Assembly: GCF_900538805.1 (NCBI RefSeq)
Contig: NZ_UPZP01000071.1
Coordinates: 1-12,187, forward strand
Reading direction: 5' to 3'
Length of the DNA stretch: 12,187 nucleotides
Source of the DNA: an uncultured Dialister sp.
Lineage (GTDB): Bacteria; Bacillota; Negativicutes; Veillonellales; Dialisteraceae
The notes under the pieces were generated by a model. It was not told where the DNA came from and did no database searches. It saw only the letters and a program-made list of their open reading frames with translations. Position 1 is the first letter of the stretch; every line of letters starts with the position of its first letter. Of the stretch, positions 1-5,640 are shown piece after piece. Made by a program: the position numbers and the translations under genes.

Positions 1-325
1 ACCCGTCATTCTGAACGAAGTGAAGAATGGCCGGTCGGCCAGCCAAAAGGAAAGCCCTCTTATGGGCAGGCTAAGGGCCAACTTTGGTCGACTCGCGCAT
101 TCTATGCAGAATGCGCGCAGTAAGAATCGTAAGTGAGGGAAAGCCAATAAATGCCCGTCGGCGGGAAGAAGTCACTGCATGCAGAACCGAAAGCAATCGG
201 CTGCAGGCTGCCGGCTTGCTGCTTTTGGATTCATAAGCAAAAACCACATTATGGTGATTAGCTGCCTGTCGGCGGTAAGCGGATAGCGGACTGCCATCCC
301 ACTGTCCCACCAGCCCACTAGCCTA
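1..325. repeat. Intergenic repeat block downstream of nikC
   Basis: No credible gene is seen here. Positions 3-30 hold a variant of a dispersed element beginning GTCATTCTGA and containing GAAGAAT, found again near 6082 and 9379. Positions 94-103 and 108-117 form a perfect 10-bp hairpin (CGCGCATTCT with its complement) around a 4-nt loop; no T-tract follows on either strand, so it is not a classical terminator. Positions 174-267 are one copy of a roughly 100-bp dispersed repeat whose second copy is at 9469-9579. Positions 272-291 are identical to 8722-8741. From about 292 to 328 runs a degenerate short tandem array (on the minus strand, GTGGGCTG/GTGGGACA units) that reaches the nikC stop codon. 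Confidence 0.75.
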
Positions 326-1153
326 CTAGTTATCCCTCGGGTCAAGCACATCTCGGAGCGCATCGCCCCAGAGGTTGAAGATGACCACGGAAATGAAGAT
401 GGCAAGGCCCGGGAAAATCATGAGCCAGGGTGCTGTCTGCAGCTGCTGGCGGCCTTCGTTCAGCATGAGGCCCCATTCCGGTGCCGGCGGCTGGCTGCCG
501 AAGCCCAGGAAGGAGAGCCCCGCCAGTTCCATCATCATGGCGCCGATGTCGGACACCGCTGTAATCACAAGGATAGGCACCACGTTGGGCATGATATGGG
601 ACCAGAGGATATGAGAGCTGGTGCCGCCGCTGACGATGGCAGCGTCCACGAAGTCCCGTTTCCTGATTTTTAAAACCATGGACCGGGACAGGCGGGCATA
701 CTTGGTCCAGGTCACCGCGGTCAAGGCAATCATGGCATTCACCAGACTGCCGCCCATGATGCCGGCAATGGCAATGGCCAGGATGACGCCGGGGAAGGAA
801 ATCATCATGTCCGCAATGCGCATGATCACCGTATCAATGATGCCGCCGAAGTAACCGGCCACAAGGCCCAGGAAGGTGCCTACGCAGAAGATGATGGCCA
901 CCAGGGCCAGCACGCTGGAGAGGGAATAGGCACCGCCGTAAAGGATGCGGGAGAGCACATCCCGTCCCAGCTTATCCGTTCCGAAAAGATGGGCCATAGA
1001 GGGCGCCTGGTTGGCGTCCTTCATGACCGCTTCCAGGGGATTATAGGGAGCAATCACCGGCGCCAGCACCACCAGAGCTATGAGCAGCGCCACCAGCAGG
1101 GTGGTGAAGCGGAAAGTTTTATGTTCTTTCAGTCCTTTCCAAAGATTCTCCAT
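326..1153 (-). CDS. nikC: ABC importer permease, NikC/DppC type
   Basis: This is the second permease of a nickel/dipeptide/oligopeptide-type ABC importer and acts in the inner membrane. The 275-residue product has an N-terminal membrane segment (about 17-35), the family motif FGTDKLGRDVLSRILYG (57-73), further membrane segments, and the cytoplasmic EAA loop that contacts the ATPase (about 171-190, AAIVSGG...HIMPN). The C-terminal part has LSFLGFG (213-219), PEWGLMLNEGR (225-235) and DALRDVLDPR, all typical of NikC/DppC/OppC. Its ATG lies one base after the nikB stop and its AAGGAGG ribosome site lies inside the end of nikB, so the two are co-transcribed and probably translationally coupled. 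Substrate cannot be read from permeases alone. The MMMELAGLSFLGFG stretch recalls nickel-type NikC of Firmicutes, but a peptide transporter is possible. The stop is TAG, directly followed by repeat DNA. Confidence 0.85.
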   Translation of the reverse strand: MENLWKGLKEHKTFRFTTLLVALLIALVVLAPVIAPYNPLEAVMKDANQAPSMAHLFGTDKLGRDVLSRILYGGAYSLSSVLALVAIIFCVGTFLGLVAGYFGGIIDTVIMRIADMMISFPGVILAIAIAGIMGGSLVNAMIALTAVTWTKYARLSRSMVLKIRKRDFVDAAIVSGGTSSHILWSHIMPNVVPILVITAVSDIGAMMMELAGLSFLGFGSQPPAPEWGLMLNEGRQQLQTAPWLMIFPGLAIFISVVIFNLWGDALRDVLDPRDN

Positions 1154-1154
1154 A

Positions 1155-2105
1155 TTACCGGCCTCCTTTCCGAAGTCTTGGATCCAGATGGCGATAGGAC
1201 AGATCCACCACCAGGTTAATCACCATGTACATGAAAGCAATCCAGAGCACAATGGCCTGCACCGTCTGGAAATCGCGGTACGTAATGGCTTCCACCACCA
1301 TATATCCCAGGCCGGGCCAGGAAAATACGATTTCCACCACCGCTGCGCCGCCCAGGAGGGATCCGAAGGCCAGCCCCAAAAGCGTCACCAGGGGAAGCAT
1401 GGCATTGGGAAGCACTTCCTTCCAGAGGATGTGGGACTCAGAAAAGCCCCGGGCCCTGGCGCCCATGACGTAGTCCTGGTTCAGTTCTTCCAGTACCGCC
1501 GCCCGCACCTGCCTGGTGTACTTGGACGTCATGACGACGCCCAGGGTCACCATGGGAAGGATCAGGTTCTCCAAAGAAATGCTGCCGCCTACGATGGGAA
1601 AGAAGCCCAATTTCAAAGCGAAAATCCAGAGAAGCATGAGACCCATCCAGAAGTTCGGCACCGAAACGCCCAGGAAGGAGAAGCCCCGGACGAGGTAATC
1701 AAACCAGCTGTTTTTCTTTACCGCCGTATAAATGCCAAGGGGAATGGAAAAGACAAGCATGAACAGAGTGGAAGCCGCAGCCAGAATGAGGGTAGCCGGC
1801 AGGGCACCCATAAGTGCATCCACCACAGGCTTCTTCATCATGAAGGAATAGCCGAAATTGCCGTGAAGCACCCGTCCCAGCCAGTCCAGATACTGGAAGA
1901 TAAAGGGCTTATCCAGCCCCAGCTCATGACGGAGCGCATCGATTTCTATCTGGCTCACCACGATATCTTCATTACCCGCAATCATCTGCCGCACCGGATC
2001 CCCCGGCGCCAGCATGACCAGGCAGAACGTGATAAAGCTGATGCCCAGAAGGACAAGCACCATTTCCCCCAGCCTCATGACTAACTCTTTCTTTCTCAAA
2101 TCCAA
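1155..2105 (-). CDS. nikB: ABC importer permease, NikB/DppB type
   Basis: This is the first permease of the same importer. The 316-residue product has the hallmarks of the family: an N-terminal membrane helix (about 14-33) ending in APGDPVRQM (33-41), the HGNFGYSF motif (81-88), SVPNFWMGL (148-156), an EAA loop (about 211-235, DYVMGARARGFSE...VLPNA), VEIVFSWPGLGYM (257-269) and the terminal YRHLDPRLR. The start is uncertain. No in-frame ATG precedes residue 10. The TTG at 2105 has a GGGAG ribosome site 4 nt upstream and gives MDLRKKELVMRL. The internal ATG at residue 10 (MRLGEMVLVLLG) would match the usual start of DppB proteins but has a weak ribosome site. No solute-binding protein or ATPase genes are present in the window, so partner subunits must lie beyond the left edge or elsewhere. 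It is expressed from the leader at 2106-2390. Confidence 0.83.
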   Translation of the reverse strand: MDLRKKELVMRLGEMVLVLLGISFITFCLVMLAPGDPVRQMIAGNEDIVVSQIEIDALRHELGLDKPFIFQYLDWLGRVLHGNFGYSFMMKKPVVDALMGALPATLILAAASTLFMLVFSIPLGIYTAVKKNSWFDYLVRGFSFLGVSVPNFWMGLMLLWIFALKLGFFPIVGGSISLENLILPMVTLGVVMTSKYTRQVRAAVLEELNQDYVMGARARGFSESHILWKEVLPNAMLPLVTLLGLAFGSLLGGAAVVEIVFSWPGLGYMVVEAITYRDFQTVQAIVLWIAFMYMVINLVVDLSYRHLDPRLRKGGR

Positions 2106-2123
2106 CCATCTCCCGTTTTTTAG

Positions 2124-2216
2124 TCAACTAACTACTGATAAAAGGCACGAAAAAAGCAAGGCCGGAAACAGGGACCTTGTAGAAATAGCAACAATCAATG
2201 CATACTTTACCCTCAT
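2124..2216 (-). CDS. Possible 30-residue leader peptide upstream of nikB
   Basis: A short ORF (ATG at 2216, TGA at 2124-2126) encodes 30 residues: a basic start MRVKY followed by a hydrophobic stretch ending in CLLSVVS. It spans the terminator hairpin at 2150-2179, so translation could in principle affect termination. The nearest GAGG lies about 19 nt upstream of the ATG, which is too far for a good ribosome site. It may be a chance ORF. There is no run of one amino acid codon of the kind seen in classical biosynthetic attenuators. Confidence 0.15.
   Translation of the reverse strand: MRVKYALIVAISTRSLFPALLFSCLLSVVS
2150..2179 (-). terminator. Intrinsic terminator in the nikB leader
   Basis: On the minus strand CAAGG pairs with CCTTG (2175-2179 with 2157-2161), extended by CC/GG across one bulged base, with an 8-nt loop CTGTTTCC, then C and six Ts (2155-2150). 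It lies between the promoter and nikB, so it would stop transcripts before the gene unless it is disrupted. Confidence 0.6.
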
Positions 2217-2326
2217 AACAGATAAAGAGCTGTTTCCTCAGCGCTCTTTAAATCTCTAACGATACCGGCGGCATTCTTCTGGCGGAATGTCTCACTCTGC
2301 TGGTATCATTGGCTTTTCATGAAAAT

Positions 2327-2355
2327 AGTATATCACTACATTTTCTTATTAGCAA
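2327..2355 (-). promoter_or_regulatory. Sigma-A promoter of nikBC
   Basis: On the minus strand a TTGCTA -35 box (2355-2350) is separated by 17 bp from a TATACT -10 box (2332-2327). The surrounding DNA is AT-rich and this is the best promoter-like pair upstream of nikB. The -35 box lies inside the left arm of the inverted repeat at 2347-2390. Confidence 0.65.
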
Positions 2356-2390
2356 TAAATTATTTAATATTTATTCATGTATTGCTAATA
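2347..2390. promoter_or_regulatory. Operator-like 11-bp inverted repeat over the nikB -35 box
   Basis: TATTAGCAATA (2347-2357) and TATTGCTAATA (2380-2390) are perfect inverted repeats separated by 22 bp, with centres 33 bp apart, about three helical turns. The arm nearer the gene covers the -35 box. This is the expected layout for a dimeric regulator binding two sites on one face of DNA. The half-site was not matched to a recalled regulator (NikR, Fur, Zur, Rex, GlnR, CIRCE all differ), so the factor is unknown. Confidence 0.5.
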
Positions 2391-2441
2391 TTTAATGATG
2401 CTATGATTTTATTTCATGGTTTGTTTTGGCGTTTAACGCAT

Positions 2442-2484
2442 GAAAAAAAAGACCCCTGAGGGGGCCGCGAAGCGGCCCCCTCAG
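2442..2484 (-). terminator. Strong intrinsic terminator, minus strand
   Basis: A perfect 13-bp stem (CTGAGGGGGCCGC at 2456-2468 with its complement at 2472-2484) has a GAA loop. On the minus strand it is followed, after a short GGGTC stretch, by eight Ts (2450-2443). It lies at the far edge of the repeat block downstream of the SbmA-like gene and is the first classical terminator that transcripts of that gene would meet, about 540 nt after its stop. Its stem is one of the repeat-family palindromes fitted with a T-tract. Confidence 0.75.
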
Positions 2485-3022
2485 AGGGTTGTGGAAAAGG
2501 GTTGTAAGTGAAAGGGTTCTTAGGTTTGACGCCCGCAAAGCGGACGAAGGTTCTTAGGTTTGACGGGCCTTTGGCCCGAGGGTTGTGGTGGCGGCTGGCG
2601 CCGCAGTATATAGAGGGCCGCTTCGCGGCCCGGGTTCAGAGGGTTCAGGGAGTTCAAAGGTGCGCGGCTCCGCCGCAGGTTGTGGCCTGCTGGCGCAGGC
2701 AGGTTGTGTAGAAGGGGGTGTAAACGAAAGGGTTCTTAGGTTTGACGCCCGCAAAGCGGACGAAGGTTCTTAGGTTTGACGGGCCTAACGGCCCGAGGGT
2801 TGTGGTATCGCCGCCTTTGGCGGCGATGAGTTTTATAGTCAGCGTTACGGGCTGCGGCGCAGTCACAAGCGGAGGGCAGACAGCCGATAGCCGGCAGCAG
2901 GCAGCCGACAGCGGACAGCCGATAGCCGACAGCCGACAGCGGCCATCAGACAACCGGATTTCCGCCCCCTGAGCGCCAGCGAACGCAGCCCTTCTATACA
3001 ACCTGCGGCAAAGCCGCGCCCC
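2485..3022. repeat. Modular hairpin-linker repeat block 1
   Basis: No gene is supported. The block is built from short GC palindromes (for example GGGCCTTTGGCCC, GGCGGCTGGCGCCGC, GGCCGCTTCGCGGCC, CGCCGCCTTTGGCGGCG) joined by fixed linkers such as GGTTCTTAGGTTTGACG, GAGGGTTGTGG and GGGTTCAGA. An 80-90-bp composite unit occurs at 2514-2600 and again at 2730-2815, 216 bp apart, with palindrome stems changed but linkers kept. Positions 2876-2950 are a degenerate tandem array of GACAGC/CGATAGC units. Positions 2970-3022 carry a unit in the opposite orientation (GGGGCGCGGC and AGGTTGT on the minus strand) that starts directly after the stop codon of the SbmA-like gene. Confidence 0.85.
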
Positions 3023-4732
3023 TTACCCCTCCAGCCTGCCGTTCTCTATCCGAAGCACCCGGCTGTGGTACTTATCCAGCGTCGACCGATGGCCCACGCT
3101 GATGACGGTGATGCCCGGGAGACTCACCAGGAGTCCGTAGAGGCGGTTTTCCGTTTCTTCATCCATGGCGGAGGTGGCTTCGTCAAGGAATACCCAGCGG
3201 GGGCGGGTGAGGAAGATGCGGACGAAGGCCAGTTTCTGCTGTTCCCCCAGGGAAAGGATGTGGCTCCAGTCCCCTTCCTCTTCCAAATGGGCGGCCCAGC
3301 GGGAGAGGCCGCACTGCTCCATGAGCTGCACCAGTTCTTCCCGATTTCCTTTCCCCTTGGGATAGAAAGCCGCCTCCTCCAGAGTGCCCATGGGCATGTA
3401 GGGTTTCTGGGGGATGAAAAGGGTTTCGCCGGAAGGAGGAAGGCCGATTTCTCCGTCCCCGAAGGGCCAGAGCCCCGCCAGCAGGCGGAGGAGAGTGGAT
3501 TTGCCGGAGCCCGAAGGGCCCTTGAGGATAACCTTTTCCCCTTCATGAATGGTGCAGGAAATATTTTCCAGAAGCTCTTTCCCGTCGGGCAGGCGGACGT
3601 CCACATGGGACAGGGTGAGCGCTTCCCCTTCCTTCCTCGAAAGCCGGCCCTGCTCCTTTTCCGTTTCCAGAAGCATGCGGTCCATATGTTCATCAAAGGT
3701 GAGCAGTCGTTCCACGCAGGACATCCATTCCGCCAAAGAGGAGTACACGTCCACGAAGTAGGACATGGATTCCTGCACCTTGCCGAAGCAGTTGGCCACC
3801 TGCATGAGGCCGCCCAGGGAAATATTTTTCGACAGGTATCTTGGCGCCGCCACTACGAAGGGGAAGATGATGGCAATCTGGCCATAGGAATTAGTGAGCC
3901 AGGAGAGCTGTTTCTGCTTTCGGATAATGTACACCGTATTCACCAGAAGTTTGTGGAAACGGCCGGAGAGAATTTTCTTTTCCTCTCCGCCGCCGTGATA
4001 GAAGGCCACGCTTTCCGACGTTTCACGGAGCCGCACCATGGCGTAGCGGAAGTCCGCCTCCAGTTTCTGCTGCACGAAATTGAGGCCCACCAGTTTGTGC
4101 CCCACCCTGTGGGTAATCCAGGTGCCAATCACCGAATAGGCCAGGGCCGTCCACACCAGGTAGCCGTAAATGTGGAAGGTCATGCCCAAGAGGGTAAAGG
4201 ACAGGGGTTCCGACAGGGACCAGAGGACGAAGATGAAGCAGAAAATGGTGGTCACCGCCCGGAGGAGGCCGGACATGAAGGACAGGGTGCGGGTGGTGAA
4301 GAGATTGATATCTTCGGAAATACGCTGATCCGGGTTATCCGAGCGGCCGCCGGAAAACATTTCCAGCCGGTAAAACATGTGGCGGGAGGTCCAGCGGATG
4401 AGGTATTTCTCCGTCATCCACCGGCGCCAGCGAAGGGCCAGGGTCTGCTGCAGATAGTAGGCATACACGGAAAAGGCGATATGCCCGAAGGCGATGGCGG
4501 TGAACCGGATGAGACCGTGGTACACCGCTTCGCTGTCATAATTCTGCAGGGCGCTGTAAAACTCATTGAACCAGTCGTTCAAAAGGAGCGTCATATACAC
4601 CGCCGCCATGGTGAGAATAATAATGCCCAGAAGATACATCCAGGCGCTCTTCTTTTCTTCGCTCTTCCAATACCGGGCCGTGAGCTGCCACAAAGCCCTC
4701 ACCGTCTTCCGGTTCCACTGTCCTGAAACCAT
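3023..4732 (-). CDS. SbmA/BacA-like ABC transporter, fused membrane and ATPase domains
   Basis: The 569-residue product is a half transporter of the ABCD/YddA (SbmA-BacA with ATPase) family, expected to work as a homodimer in the inner membrane. The membrane domain (about 30-340) contains the family motif NPDQRISEDINLF (133-145), which in relatives follows the second helix region. The nucleotide-binding domain (about 370-569) has Walker A GPSGSGKST (405-413), Q-loop glutamine 442, signature LSLGEQQ (493-499, the usual form in this subfamily), Walker B VFLDE (514-518) and switch histidine 548. Relatives move vitamin B12, fatty acyl groups or antimicrobial peptides; direction and substrate here are unknown. 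The start ATG has an AAGGAGG site a few bases upstream. It stands alone between a promoter at 4763 and a distant terminator at 2442. The TAA stop abuts a repeat palindrome. Confidence 0.88.
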   Translation of the reverse strand: MVSGQWNRKTVRALWQLTARYWKSEEKKSAWMYLLGIIILTMAAVYMTLLLNDWFNEFYSALQNYDSEAVYHGLIRFTAIAFGHIAFSVYAYYLQQTLALRWRRWMTEKYLIRWTSRHMFYRLEMFSGGRSDNPDQRISEDINLFTTRTLSFMSGLLRAVTTIFCFIFVLWSLSEPLSFTLLGMTFHIYGYLVWTALAYSVIGTWITHRVGHKLVGLNFVQQKLEADFRYAMVRLRETSESVAFYHGGGEEKKILSGRFHKLLVNTVYIIRKQKQLSWLTNSYGQIAIIFPFVVAAPRYLSKNISLGGLMQVANCFGKVQESMSYFVDVYSSLAEWMSCVERLLTFDEHMDRMLLETEKEQGRLSRKEGEALTLSHVDVRLPDGKELLENISCTIHEGEKVILKGPSGSGKSTLLRLLAGLWPFGDGEIGLPPSGETLFIPQKPYMPMGTLEEAAFYPKGKGNREELVQLMEQCGLSRWAAHLEEEGDWSHILSLGEQQKLAFVRIFLTRPRWVFLDEATSAMDEETENRLYGLLVSLPGITVISVGHRSTLDKYHSRVLRIENGRLEG

Positions 4733-4762
4733 AGGTCCTCCTTATATAGGGAAATATTCCTT

Positions 4763-4791
4763 ATTATACTACAGGAGCCCCTTTCTCATAC
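4763..4791 (-). promoter_or_regulatory. Probable promoter of the SbmA-like gene
   Basis: A perfect TATAAT -10 box lies on the minus strand at 4768-4763, about 31 nt before the start codon. No good -35 box is seen at the expected distance (GTATGA at 4791-4786 is weak). The -35 region sits directly against the terminator hairpin of the upstream heat-shock gene. Confidence 0.45.
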
Positions 4792-4835
4792 AGAAAAGGC
4801 CTCCGGAAAGGGGGGATGTCCTTTCCGGAGGCCTT
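4792..4835 (-). terminator. Terminator of the hsp20 gene
   Basis: Perfect 16-bp arms AAGGCCTCCGGAAAGG (4796-4811) and its complement (4820-4835) enclose an 8-nt loop. On the minus strand the hairpin runs into CCTTTTCT, a short U-tract. On the plus strand the following bases are CTTAAAG, so termination in that direction is less likely. Confidence 0.65.
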
Positions 4836-5001
4836 CTTAAAGGGTGGTTAGTTATGAATTTGGGAGGGAGATAATTTGTAAGAAAAGCAATTGGAATAAA
4901 GGATTGGGTTCCTGCCGCCTGACCGTGCTTCAAACGGCAGGTCCCGTCACATGGATGGTATCAATTTCATTCGCATCACCAGGAATCAACACTTACAATC
5001 A
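4836..5001 (-). other. 3' untranslated stretch of hsp20
   Basis: This 166-nt stretch lies between the hsp20 stop and its terminator. Only ORFs of a few codons exist. It can form one further hairpin on the minus strand (ACCTGCCG around 4944-4937 with CGGCAGG around 4918-4912), too far from a T-tract to be a terminator. No small RNA family was recognised. Confidence 0.35.
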
Positions 5002-5427
5002 TCAGTCAATGGAAATCCGATGGGATTCTTCTACTTTCTTCTGATCCTCTTTCGGAAGAGCAATCTTCAGCACGCCGTCCTTCAGGCTGGCTTTGATGCC
5101 GTCTTCCTTAATGCCTTTCACAGAGAACTGACGAGAGAATCCAACGGCCCCTCTTTCGTGGCGGATATAATGTTTCTCTTCGTCCTTGGTTTCCTTCTTG
5201 TCTTCCCGTTTAGCGGCAATAGAAAGAATACCGTTTTCGTAATTGATATGGATTTCATCTTTGGTGAAACCGGGCATATCGCAGGTGATTTCGTAGCGGT
5301 CCTTCAAATCCTCGATATCAACCTTCGGTACAGCCACATAATCTTTATAAACCGTAGGAATATCATCAAAGAAATGATCCAGAACACTGTCACCGAATAA
5401 ACCATCAAATGGAATCAAGCTGCCCAT
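5002..5427 (-). CDS. hsp20: Small heat shock protein, Hsp20/alpha-crystallin family
   Basis: This encodes an ATP-independent holdase chaperone that binds unfolding proteins in the cytoplasm as large oligomers. The 141-residue product is of usual length for bacterial Hsp18/Hsp20. A short N-terminal arm (LIPFDGLFGDSVLDHFFDD) is followed by the alpha-crystallin domain (about 31-126), with PKVDIEDLKDRYEI, DMPGF and the conserved GVLKIALPK near its end. The C-terminus carries an I-x-I motif (I138-S-I140), used for oligomer contacts. ATG at 5427 is chosen over an upstream in-frame TTG at 5433 because GAGG lies 9 nt before the ATG but only 3 nt before the TTG. It is a single-gene unit with CIRCE-controlled promoter upstream and terminator downstream. 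The leader of roughly 90 nt shows no clear RNA thermometer. Confidence 0.92.
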   Translation of the reverse strand: MGSLIPFDGLFGDSVLDHFFDDIPTVYKDYVAVPKVDIEDLKDRYEITCDMPGFTKDEIHINYENGILSIAAKREDKKETKDEEKHYIRHERGAVGFSRQFSVKGIKEDGIKASLKDGVLKIALPKEDQKKVEESHRISID

Positions 5428-5521
5428 AATCAAAGACCTCTTTCCTTGTATTTTTTATAATGTTCAGGTGTCCGGGGGCTTTCCGGTTTCCCTTCGGGCT
5501 CCCTTTCCTCCTGACAACTAT

Positions 5522-5549
5522 AGTATAGCACTTTTAGCACTCCTGTCAA
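5522..5549 (-). promoter_or_regulatory. Sigma-A promoter of hsp20
   Basis: On the minus strand TTGACA (5549-5544) and TATACT (5527-5522) are separated by 16 bp. The -35 box lies in the 9-bp spacer of the CIRCE element, so HrcA bound there would block RNA polymerase. Confidence 0.8.
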
Positions 5550-5560
5550 TAGAGTGCTAA
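5534..5560. promoter_or_regulatory. CIRCE operator (HrcA binding site)
   Basis: A perfect consensus match: TTAGCACTC (5534-5542), a 9-bp spacer, GAGTGCTAA (5552-5560). CIRCE is the operator of the heat-shock repressor HrcA, classically found before groESL and dnaK. Here it overlaps the hsp20 promoter, which puts this small chaperone in the HrcA regulon. Confidence 0.95.
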
Positions 5561-5640
5561 AATATTTTTGACTTTTCTTTTTATTTATTTGACTATTGCA
5601 TATTTTTCGGTATTTATATATTGCTTTTTTGACTATTGTG

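Larger units (their letters stand above)
2106..2320 (-). promoter_or_regulatory. Structured mRNA leader of nikBC, possible attenuator or riboswitch
   Basis: The promoter at 2327-2355 predicts a 5' untranslated leader of roughly 215 nt. Read on the minus strand it can form: (1) a 9-bp stem between 2302-2310 (AATGATACC) and 2258-2266 (GGTATCGTT, one G-U pair), enclosing a small CATTC/GAATG hairpin and a purine-rich internal loop; (2) an 8-bp hairpin, arms 2243-2250 and 2223-2230, with a 12-nt loop; (3) the terminator hairpin at 2150-2179. The loop of hairpin 2 and the loop of the terminator share a perfect 8-nt complement (2230-2237 with 2164-2171). This layout looks like regulation by transcription attenuation. 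It matches none of the riboswitch consensus sequences recalled (SAM, TPP, cobalamin, NiCo, lysine, fluoride, guanidine, T-box), so the ligand, if any, is unknown. Confidence 0.5.

Noticed and set aside
1080..2084. Long plus-strand open frame (334 codons) opposite nikB
   Set aside because: Antisense to a recognised permease, rich in His/Gln/Gly as expected from reverse reading of such genes.
2302..2310. GATACCAGC resembling the theophylline aptamer
   Set aside because: Only half of the aptamer motif is present; the partner CCCTTGGCAG is missing, and that aptamer is synthetic.
2150..2310. T-box leader
   Set aside because: No GGGTGG antiterminator bulge sequence and no specifier-loop architecture could be found.
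2485..2850. CRISPR array
   Set aside because: Repeat lengths and spacings are irregular, the intervening segments are palindromes of the same family and no cas gene is present.
2654..3001. Minus-strand open frame of 115 codons in repeat block 1
   Set aside because: Its codons translate the same linkers that occur in other frames elsewhere, so the frame is incidental.
3065..4726. Long plus-strand open frame (553 codons) opposite the SbmA-like gene
   Set aside because: It is antisense to a clear ABC transporter with all motifs, and its translation is low-complexity and matches no family; a codon-bias shadow.
5428..5433. TTG start for hsp20 at 5433
   Set aside because: It would leave only 3 nt between the GAGG site and the start; ATG at 5427 has 9 nt.
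5589..5617. Plus-strand promoter TTGACT...ATTTAT
   Set aside because: The -10 match is poor and no plus-strand gene follows for more than 600 bases.
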